Shown here: positions 23,850-33,034 of the stretch, in pieces
How positions within the stretch are numbered: position 1 is the first letter of the stretch
Layout of the letters: every line of letters starts with the position of its first letter
Assembly (NCBI GenBank): GCA_943737045.1
Contig: CALSFV010000204.1
Coordinates: 744,001-808,000 of the forward strand
Source: Parapristionchus giblindavisi
Taxonomy: Eukaryota > Nematoda > Chromadorea > Rhabditida > Diplogasteridae
DNA length: 64,000 nt
Reading direction: 5' to 3'
Position numbers and translations under genes: made by a program
The notes under the pieces: model-generated
What the model saw: only the letters and a program-made list of their open reading frames with translations
The model's database searches: none
Told to the model about the DNA's origin: nothing

Positions 23850-24095
23850 CAAGGAAACAGCGCCTTTATTGTGCGTATAAAATGTACTTGCATAAGAAAA
23901 TGACAAATGGTGCTAACGAACGGAAGTCACAATCGAGAGACGAGCGAGATGTAGCCTTCTACATCTCGCCCCGCCTCTCGATTGTCTCTCCGCTGCCTCT
24001 CTCTAACCCGGCTGACCTTCGCCGCGCGCTATATTATATATAAAAGAGATCGGCATAGTTTCTGAACCATGCAAAACAAGAAAGTCGCTTGTGGG
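23850..24095 (-). repeat. Dispersed repeat R4 (copy a)
   Basis: In minus orientation it contains GCGGCGAAGGTCAGCCGGG, GAGAGACAATCGAGAG and a tail ACATTTTATACGCACAATA. The same order is found at 31,640-31,870 (+) and 57,985-58,135 (+). GC-richer than its surroundings; no coding support. A hairpin (gagatgtagccttctacatctc) occurs at 23,948. Confidence 0.6.
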
Positions 24096-25347
24096 AGTGG
24101 TTGGCTACTCTCGTACCAAATAAACAAGTGTATTTTATACGGTCAATATCTAGCATGCATATTTCATTCATGATTGTAGTGATCAATACGCTGATCTATC
24201 ATAAAGTAAATAGCGTATGCTATGTAAATTATCTTTTGCTAACTTTCGGTCTTCACAGTTTCTTCACGAAAGTATTAATATATTAATATATTCGAGCTCT
24301 AAAGGCACACCTCCTCGAGTCTTAAATATCATCCGCATTGACCAGCGCATACAGAGCAAGCGAGCGAGTGTAGCCAGAGCGGAGAGTTTTAAATTTGTTC
24401 GGTGTTTCACTTTAAGGAACTTTTCTGTGAGTGTGCTTACTGCATGTGGACTCTGAAATCATCAACACCGTCGCACTTCCACCAGAACCCGTCCCTTTGT
24501 ATCCATAGATTGTTGTCGACCTCGGCTTTATCATACATGGAACTTGTCTCGAAAGAATTCGGACAGTCTGACGCCATTGAACCTGAAACATTTTGGTCAA
24601 AGCATAGATAACCAGATATCATCCCGTAGCGTATTACACGACATAAATTAGTTATACAGATTTTGGTCGTTCGCAAGCTTTTATATTATTAAAATTTATT
24701 ACATACAAATGGGATCTAACAGTCGTATACGAGAGAAATGACAATTCCCTAACAGTAAGGGGAATCATTGTAGAGGTCACAACTTATAATACTACTGCGT
24801 TTACACGAATATTGTGAAGGAAGCAAACTTACGATGATAGCCTATACACATCATAGACTGAACTGTTACAGTGTAACCATCTTCTGTGACCTTCCAGTTG
24901 CAATGATTTTCGTCGTAAGAAATGCTTGTTGATGCGGAATTTCCTATGAGTTCATGTTTGCCACCAGGTAAAATTACACTGAAAATTATTCGATTTTTTT
25001 CATATTTATCTCATCTTTCTCTCAATGCTTAGCGTTAAAAATAAATTCATTATTTTTAATATTTCATAAATATTATACTGAAAAAAATGCCCATGATGCT
25101 GTTCATTTGATAGAAGGGCCAGGGGGAAATCATCCGTGTTTGGCTACCACCACTCTAATATGTAGCATGTCAACAAATTGTCATATATGGAGCATTATTT
25201 TAATTGAGCAATGTACACGGACTCGAGAAATGCTGCATTCACTCCACATGGAATGCCAGTGGTATTAGCCTCATATGGTATAATACCATCATTTGCGAAT
25301 AGATAGTGTATCGTATATCCATCATAGCTGTTGGGACGTGTGCCTAA

Positions 25348-25814
25348 TGCAGTGTTCAGAACCTGGAAAATGCACGAAAATGCGGAAAATGATGTTCAGA
25401 AGTTCAGGTGGAAAATGCCCGAAGATGCTCGATTTTGGCTCGAAAAAGATGGTTTTATACAATTTAAAAGCGTTGAAACTCGTTGTTTTATGGAAAACAA
25501 CGAAATTAGGTAATTTATAAAGTATGTTACTGAAATAAATATCATATTATCCTATTTTGAGCGCTATGAGCCGAAGGTCAACGAAAATGCTGCGAAAAAT
25601 CAACCTAGCGAGTCCGCATTTCAAATTATTGCTTATCATCAATAAAATGCGTCTGCAACACTATTTGCGACCCGTAAATGTTGATATTAAACTAAAAACC
25701 CATTAAAACTTGCTTAAAATCATCGAAAATGAGCATTTTCCGAGCATTTTCCACCTGAACTTCTGAACAGCATTTTCCGCATTTTCGTGAATTTTCCAAG
25801 TTCTGAACACTGCA
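25348..25814. mobile_element. PIF/Harbinger-like MITE at a splice acceptor
   Basis: 467 bp with termini TGCAGTGTTCAGAAC/GTTCTGAACACTGCA. Terminal inverted repeats are ~74 bp with few mismatches. Flanking TAA duplications lie at 25,345-25,347 and 25,815-25,817. Removing the element and one TAA gives GTGCCTAAAAG, which matches the empty site at 6,873-6,883 in copy 1. It sits immediately upstream of exon 4 of copy 4. Confidence 0.8.
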
Positions 25815-25919
25815 TAAAAGATGAGGTATCTCCCTAACTATAAGTGACATGTACCATAACCTTAAACAAAAGCTATGAATTTAAAAAGAAAGAACAAAAT
25901 ATTTCTTATAACAACATAA

Positions 25920-26200
25920 AATGCAATGTGTTTCATTCGATAAAAATCAATTATTTATAACAGGGCTGTGCATTTTTTTCTCTTTTTTTCAGCTTTTGTT
26001 TTTTTCCGCATTTTTGGGTTTTCTCTTTATAACAGGGTTGTGCATTCTTCTTTTTTCAGTTTTTGGTTTTTTTCGTAATTTTCGGGTATTTCAAATTTGG
26101 AGTCAACAATTCAGCTTTCACAGTCAGTCAGTTTCAGTCAGTTTCAGGTAGGGACAGTCAATTCCTGGGGGCAAACCTTTTGAATGTCAAACCTTGAAAA
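25920..26200. repeat. Direct duplication and CAGTTT-rich tract at a deletion border
   Basis: TTATAACAGGG.TGTGCATT is repeated at 25,953 and 26,027, each time followed by a T-rich, cagttttt-like tract. Then come cagtcagtcagtttcag repeats near 26,118. This lies between remaining intron 3 of copy 4 and sequence resembling the family 5' flank (26,165-26,205). Confidence 0.45.
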
Positions 26201-26499
26201 TTAAAAATATAATTAGCTTATGAAGTATAGTAATCATTATCTGAAAACTGTTTTCATTTTTCAGGCAATTTTGTTCGTTATTTAATACAGTCTTGAACTG
26301 TTTTTCAATAAGATAAACGAACAGATCAGTTGAATCACGGTAAGCCAACTTCTTGTTCTTCCAAACTACCTGTCAATCTATTCGGAACTATTGAATTGGA
26401 AAACAGGATCATGAAGATCAGCCTGCATATTCAGGCAGTAACAAGTTTTTTTCTCTCATAATACACATCAGAGTGTACTCTTGAATGTGTTTATATGAA

Positions 26500-26690
26500 T
26501 TGAAGGTGAAGTTTGCAATTCTACATACCGCATGCTATTTATTTTATGCTAATTTGGCTTATTAATTCATAAATAAGTCATGCTTGATAGTTCAAAGGTG
26601 CACTTTTTGAAAATTTGAAAGTTCGGCAACAGGTCTCGAACCCGTAAGATTTCGCCAACAAGCATCGCTGTGCCAAGGAAATGATGTAAT
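26500..26690 (-). mobile_element. SINE family 1 fragment
   Basis: Minus strand contains GGGTTCGAGACCTGTTGCCGAACTTTC and the family-1 body (TTATGCTAATTTGGC, GCATGCGGTATGTAG). Confidence 0.5.
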
Positions 26691-26719
26691 GCGGTGTTAC
26701 GTTTTCAAAACGTGCGCAC

Positions 26720-27010
26720 GCCTATTGGGGGGGAACCACGAGTTTTTTTCGTCACTAAACTGGCCAGGCAGAACTATAGATCTCATCTCTCTCTATCCAA
26801 AAACAATTTTTTCTTAAACTATAGGTGTACTGGAATACGGTATTCCGAGCTCAAAGCTCGTTATTAGCCAAAAAAACCTCAGGGAACGCGCGCAATTTCA
26901 AATCTTAAAGACAATTGTATTGAAAATTACAAACGGGAATCGAACCCGCGTGGCGCGGTTACAAGCGCCGACTATTAACCTCGAGCTACACACTCAATGC
27001 GCTCAAACTC
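26720..27010 (-). mobile_element. tRNA-like SINE (second type)
   Basis: Minus strand 27,010-26,935 has an A-box TAGCTCGAGGTTAATAG and a perfect B-box GGTTCGATTCC. A five-pair anticodon-like stem (GGCGC/GCGCC) encloses an 8-nt loop, and no acceptor stem can form. It is tRNA-derived rather than a tRNA gene. The ~200 bp downstream is its presumed body. Confidence 0.45.
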
Positions 27011-28970
27011 TCAATTCTAATAGAGAATAGAGTGCCACTTCCTACCTCCCACGTTAGCCATGACAATAGTGCACCCTAAATCTCCTGGCCTCCCTTCTTA
27101 AACGACGGAGACGTTACGACATGCGCACGATTTGAACAACTTACATCGCATAAGAAATTGCTACGTCTTGCTTATCATTTGGCCAATGCGTAAACTTGTC
27201 ATTAGAGGATTTCATAATCTTTTCCATGTTTAACCATAGTTCGAGCTTTATTAGGCATCGCAGAAGTGCGTTGGTTAAAGGAAATATTAGGGGAAATACG
27301 TCTTTATCAATTGCTTCGGAGAATGTGAGAAAAGGGGACACACCGAGCTTATTCTAATCTCCGAAAAGCGAGAAAGTATTGTCAGAGCGGAAAATTTCAA
27401 AAGGCGCGGGGTGTTCCTTTGAGAGCATGCGTATAGTTCTCATAATTTCCATAATTGTGTTTGAATCGGTTTACAACTGTCTTTCTGTAACATTCTGTCA
27501 TAGTACTTTGCAATGTACATAATCAATCTGAAAATCGTTCAATTTCGAAAATTCATAAAATTCAATTTGAGTACTTTCACGGCAAATTTATAAAATATTG
27601 CAGTTTTTTGACTCGAATGCTGATTCGACAATGAGCAAATGGCAATGACAATGTGAAGTTTTATGTTGAGTAAACATAGTAGAACTGAAATCCCGGCATT
27701 CGGCTCACTTTAAAAAAAATGGATTTCCATGACCCCGGTCATGGCAAAAAAATGAATTTTCGAAAATAAAAGATTTTCATATTGATTATGTACATTGCAA
27801 GGTACTAAGAAAGAATGTTACAGAAAGCAAGTTGGAAACTGATTCAAACACAATTCAGATTTTTAGCACCCATTCAACACGAAAATTTTCAAAAAATGGT
27901 TGAAAGGAGAGATCAGCCATTGATCATTGGCTGAATATCATTCACATCATTAGTACTTCACAATAAGCCACATAAATGAAAACATTTCAAACTTTTTTCG
28001 GACCATGACGCCCGGGTAATCAAAATCGAAATTTTCAAATTGATCCAAGTGATGGGCTTCTTGTGTCATATTACTCGTATCACCTCGAAACTTTGAGTAG
28101 GCCATAATTCCGCACCAATCGTTTGGAAAATACAGCATTTGTTAGGGAAAACCATCGATGACGGAACTTCGATCGAAAAATTCGACAAAATGGTCGATCG
28201 GGAAGAACCCAGTTTTAAGTTAAATCAATGCAGAATTGCCTAGGCTACAATACTTAGTCGGAAATTTTGGGAGCAAACTACAACAAGCGATGATTTGTCC
28301 AAAAAAAAACCAAATTTTTGAGTCAAAAAGTGGTTTAGGAATCAACTCACAATCGATGCTAATAGTGTATCAGCAACCTCTGTACACCCTAGACGTATCG
28401 CAAATGATATTTAGACTTCATCTCAACAATTTGAAAAATTATATTTTTTTAAGGTTTTTTTTTAAAATTAATTTTTTTAATAGCCTGAGGGCACAAACAG
28501 GAAATTTCTGCTGTTTTGAGTAATCACGGCCGGTGACACTCCTAACACCCAAGTAAGGACCCCCAGTTCCCATTGCTAGCGCACGTGTCCGGGGGGTGGT
28601 CGAGTTTTAACGGCCATCTCTCTTAACTGCGATAAATTTGTGATGTAAAATATGATGTTTGTACAATACAATACGAAACAGAAATAACATTAAGAAAGTG
28701 CATAGTAATAAGAAAAAAATTCAAATTTCAAATTGCTTAAAATTAAAATTCTTCAAATTCATATTTAAACAGCTTCAAATTGCGAAACTAATACAATTAT
28801 CAAAAGAAATCTATAATACGGAATATTCTGGACAGAATATTGTTAGAATAGAGAGACTTTTCCAACAATGTACTCGAGCTACCATTTCCCAACAATAATG
28901 CATGTCCTGCATGGTCTGTTTGGCCAAACTCGCTCTTAGTCTAGTACAAATTAGTTTGACCCGTTTTATA
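27010..28970. other. Intergenic, no gene recognised
   Basis: Apart from the palindrome at 27,453-27,855, no splice-supported exon or known motif was found. A GC-richer stretch at 28,530-28,620 is unexplained. No terminal exon for the adjacent receptor pseudogene was found here. Confidence 0.4.
27453..27855. mobile_element. Palindromic MITE
   Basis: 84-bp inverted arms beginning AATTGTGTTTGAATC and containing ATGTACATAATCAATCTGAA. Total 403 bp; no target duplication evident. Confidence 0.6.
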
Positions 28971-28976
28971 TCTTAC

Positions 28977-30518
28977 CATTACCGTCCATCGAGAAAATCA
29001 CTCTAGCGACTACATAACCGATAGGTATATCAACCGATAAAAGTGGCATGACTGCCTTAAAGAAATATCTCTCAATGCCAATATCGGCCTAATTTTTATC
29101 AACCTTATTCAAACAAGTAAAAATGTGGTACATGTCGATTTACATAATCAAATTACAAAAACACACCTGCAACAGAGTAGCTGTAACTGCTCGTATTTGA
29201 TATCTGAACGAAGCAAAATGATCATGTCAATCAAATTCTATTGCACTTGCCAGTATGCTCAGACGAGAAAATGTAGTAGTGAAAAATGTCAAAAAATGTA
29301 ATAAAATTAATAAAACTAACCTTCTGAACGATTGGCTCATAGCGTACATTCCACCGGTCAAAATGGAAATCATGGACGCCACAGCCACGACTATAATCAG
29401 TGTGAGGGGAATCAAATTGATGAAGACCTGGAGAAAATGAACGTTGTTAACGTGAATTATTTTAGAAATTCACCAAAAAGAGCCGAAATATTGAGCCAAC
29501 TTTTTGAATTCGATCCATGAATAGGATATGCAGTGACCCACGCAAAAGCAGGATCATCTATTTCCTTTAAACATGATTACGTACGACATTTACGACACAA
29601 GGTTTACTAACATTGGATATTGTCAATTTCAGAGCCACTGCCATATACCCCATAATTATTGGCATGAAGATGAAAAAGTAGCAAATAAAACAGAATTTGC
29701 TTGTTTTCGTACTGAAAACGTGCTTCTTGGTTGACACCTCTTGAATGACCTGAATATGTTGAATTTATCCCCACTTTAATATGCACATTATAATACTGCT
29801 TAAACTTAATACTTTAACATTATTTCATTGCATTTTCTCTTATCTTATCGAATTTTATGGCGTTTTCCCTTCATTTCATTGGGCTTTCAGCAAAAATTAA
29901 ATTATATGATTTTTTTAAAACGTTAGGAAAAAGCACCCGAAAATTTTGCAAAAATTTTGGAGTGCGTTTTTTGTGGTGTATTTTCATTGTTTTCAACGGT
30001 GAAGAAGTTTATAATTACTAAAGTTGTTACTAAAGATACTAAAGTTGTTACTAAATTAATAATTGTTACTAAAGTTCGGCATTTGCGTGGTGTATGAAAA
30101 TCTTTTGTAATTCTACAATAGGTGTATTCGAATGCACACTAATCTCGATGTAGAAACAATTCACTACTACGCTCAAAGAATAGTAGTAGTGACTTGTTTA
30201 CTGCCAGAAAGAACGGGGTAATTGATAACGCACGACTGAGTAGTGATAACACAAGCATACCCCTCCAAAAGGCGACAAGACTTATGAAGCAACTTATTAA
30301 CATTGACTTGGGCATAGTCTTTTTAATAATTTTTGAACATAGCATAATGACAAATCAAATAATCAGTGTAAACTGATTAACCTGTAGCGCTATGAAATAC
30401 GGCAGATATCCTCCATGTGTTTATACGTGTTTCTGAAAACCAGAAACACGTATCCCGTAATCCGATTGTACCATTTGATTATTGATTGAAGAACCGGAGA
30501 TACTGGGTCCACGCTCAT
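28977..30518 (-). pseudogene. Serpentine (7TM) chemoreceptor pseudogene, minus-strand paralogue
   Basis: Exons matching the plus-strand receptor, in order: 30518-30382 (start ATG, WYNRITGYVFLVF), 29749-29612 (TM segment CFICYFFIFMPIIMGYMAV), 29564-29474 (EIDDPAFAWVTAYPIHG), 29427-29321 (FINLIPLTLIIVVAVASM), 29203-29167 and 29055-28977 (VMPLLSVDIPIGYVVA). Splice sites are conserved. Breaks: exon 1 carries a ~35-nt replacement forming a perfect 13-bp hairpin, followed by a frameshift and stop. The 29.3-29.4 kb exon is 107 nt instead of 109, shifting the frame. The TM2-3 exons and the terminal TM7 exon are missing. It resembles nematode Srh/Sri-type receptors of the Str superfamily; the subfamily is uncertain. 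Confidence 0.65.
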
Positions 30519-30559
30519 GTGATACTTGCTATGGCATACGAAAATGGTAATTTATTCGA

Positions 30560-31640
30560 AACAAGAGAAAAAAAATTATACCTGTTGTTAGCGGTTATCA
30601 GCTTCCTCGATTGCAGTGTTGATTATTATTTACGCAGATGCTTTTTCATAGTTATGAGAGTTTGCAATCCCAAAGGTATTTCGTCATTGATTAATGGATG
30701 AATTTTGTAACTTTTTGACAGTGATAAAATACATCAAATTGTACACTGTACTGACACAGCTGACATAAATATGAAGGATCGAGCATCATCTTTTTGGCAG
30801 TTTTTTCATGGTTGAATATTCGCTCGATTGTACAAATACAGTAGTCACGCGCCCGGTGGAATGATTCATGCCGCATTAGCGAATAACTAAAACAAACATT
30901 TCTTTAGCTGTGATCGTTGTATCGTTAGATAAGATTAAGATCACCGCAAAAAATTATTGGTTAACTCTGGACTGTCAAATTGAAGGATCATGGTTGGCGT
31001 CGTGCTCTTGCGCAAGGAAACGAAAAAAAACAAGTTGACGCCATCTGAAAGACCTTGACATAATATTTTGATATATATCACAAAAAAAGGAGAACGAAAT
31101 TGTTCAAAATATACAGTCTGGTCCATTCAGCGAGATACATAGTTCTGATCAGTTTCTCGAGCTTATCAAAATATTTTAACTATTTCGAATCGAAATTTTT
31201 GAAAGCCAGCTCCCTTTAACCCTGCGAAATCGATTGTCTTGAGAACGCTCTTCGTTGATTTTCTCTCGTATTTTCAAACTGTGGCTTTTATGGAAGGATA
31301 ATGTGTTGAATATCTTCTAACAATTTATGTATTAGTCTGTATAGTATTTAATATTGCTTATTGTTATTGTTATTGTTTAATATTGCTTATTGTTCATTAT
31401 AACAATCTTGATAAAACCGATGAAAATTTGATCTTTCTCCGATACCATTCACCTCGTCTGATCAGAGATCGTTTGAACGACTTATTATTCACGGATTAGC
31501 TATTAATTTTTGATTTTACACAGACACATTCGGCTAATGAAATCGCATCGATTCCATACCTAATATATAGTTTATTTATTTGACAAGCGTGACAAAGTGC
31601 AAAATAATATTTATCGTAATATTAAGCGTCTAAAAATCAC
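30560..31640. other. No gene recognised
   Basis: Short open frames without splice support. 30,905-30,975 resembles 49,585-49,640 (GATTAAGATCACC.CAAAAA...ATTATTGGT.AACTCTGGAC), marking a shared repeat. 31,263-31,292 matches 40,733-40,761 (CTCGTATTTTCAAACTGTG), the edge of the LINE/minisatellite region. Confidence 0.4.
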
Positions 31641-31870
31641 TTGTTCTATTTGTGGAGAGACTATTTCTTGGTTAGTATGGTTGATAAACTATGCCGATCT
31701 CATTCAAATATCAAATAGCGCGCGGCGAAGGTCAGCCGGGTTAGGTGAGAGGCAGCGGAGAGACAATCGAGAGTTGGGCGAGATCTAACCTTTGAGCGAC
31801 TTCCGTTCCTTAGAGCCCCGTTTGTCATTTTCATAGCAAGTACATTTTATACGCACAATAACATGCACTC
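31640..31870 (+). repeat. Dispersed repeat R4 (copy b)
   Basis: Same block order as 23,850-24,095 but on the opposite strand: CTATGCCGATCTC, GCGGCGAAGGTCAGCCGGG, GAGAGACAATCGAGAG, CATTTTATACGCACAATA. The following stretch to ~31,990 (TGCAGCTAAATAATTC...) recurs at 45,105-45,155. Confidence 0.6.
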
Positions 31871-32153
31871 GTGCAGTGCAGTCCATGAATTGTAGCGAAT
31901 GCTGCAGCTAAATAATTCTTTATTATTTTTAATATTTCTTTCAAGATAAAAGTACAAGCATAGTCTTCTCTTCAGCCGATGCAAAGTTGACAGCTATTTA
32001 AAGGAACTCTCTCACCTTACGTGACATTGATGGAGTAACTCGATTTTTTCGTGAACAACTGTGACGATAGAATAGTGGCAAAAGTAATTCTATGATTATT
32101 TATCAAAGGGTAACGAATATGATCAAGAGGCATTTTCACTGCGCTATTGCATA

Positions 32154-32452
32154 GTTACATTTACCTTACGCGCCCCTTCACGTAAAAAAGTTGCATTTGG
32201 ATTACGTACGCGTCAGAAATTTTTTTGGAGTGTGTTGAGTTTGAAGTGGAAAACCGTGATGGTCCATGAAATTACTGTGAAATGTTACGGTAGTCAATCA
32301 TTATTGATCTATGGTACGGTAGCTTCTTACCTTGTCCCATTGTCATTCAGGGTTTTCCACTTGGGACCCAACGCACTCCAAATTGTACGCCGACGCGCAC
32401 GTAAACCAAATGTAACGATTTTTTACGTGACAGCGTAGGTGGGTAAGGTAAC
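32154..32452. mobile_element. MITE, second copy of the 6.28-kb family
   Basis: Ends GTTACATTTACCTTACGCG and GGGTAAGGTAAC. It contains GGAGTGTGTTGAG and GGGACCCAACGCACTCC inverted blocks and a TCATTCAGGGTTTTCC core, as in 6,284-6,571. Confidence 0.6.
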
Positions 32453-33034
32453 GATGTAAATGTGATTGATGAGAAGCGTTTACTTCTCGTACACCACTTG
32501 ACATTCGCACAAGAGAGATGTGAAGGGTTTACGTGAACATTAGCATCTTCAATACGGAATCTAGCATAAGTTTATTATCATTTTTTTGTGATAAGTAATG
32601 TCTTTATTGTCTGAACTGTTTGTTTTGTCATATCGAATATATTGTCATATCCCTTGAACATTGATGAATTATGAAGAAAAAAAACACTTATGAAAAAAAC
32701 ACTTTCTTTAACGACGTTATTTGGTAAATTAACAAATAGTAAGGCAAATGTGAATAAAAAGCACCTGCTTCCATCAATAGCTATGGAACATTCGTCCGAT
32801 AACCTGATTGTAGCAAACAACTCTCATTTTTCATCGGTATCTTGTTTAGTAAATCTCAAAATTAAAGTGTCGCTGTTCTCGAAGCCCATTCGTTGTATAC
32901 GAAAATCTGCACCTGCTTCCATTATGCACAATAACGCATTCGTCCCGTATCACGTTATTCGCTATCAACTCTTACTCAAGTATTCCTCTTGTTTCGGTTC
33001 AATAACCAATTTCTTATACAATAGCAAGTACTAA

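Larger units (their letters stand above)
21875..25343 (-). pseudogene. PAN-mucin unit lacking exons 1-3 (copy 4)
   Basis: Exons 4-7 are intact in length and phase: 25343-25223, 24978-24833, 24582-24441 and 22420-22301 (120 nt, four codons shorter). Their motifs are conserved (GIPCGV-type, HCNWKV, DCPNSFETSS, LHCAHGIWFV). Exon 8 starts at 21887, but TTA of copy 2 has become TAA, so translation stops after three further residues at 21875. Exons 1-3 (signal peptide, PAN and mucin) are absent. Family-like intron sequence ends near 25,965, and sequence resembling the family's 5' flank resumes near 26,165, so an internal deletion is likely. A MITE (25,348-25,814) sits at the exon 4 acceptor. Probably not a functional secreted protein. 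Confidence 0.6.

Noticed and set aside
26935..27010. Minus-strand tRNA gene
   Set aside because: Good A and B boxes and one stem, but an 8-nt anticodon loop and no acceptor or D-stem pairing. Called a tRNA-derived repeat instead.
32690..33034. 114-codon plus-strand frame just before the receptor start codon
   Set aside because: Ends immediately before the receptor ATG and has no splice sites or homologue beside the paralogous pseudogene. Likely 5' flank of the receptor gene.
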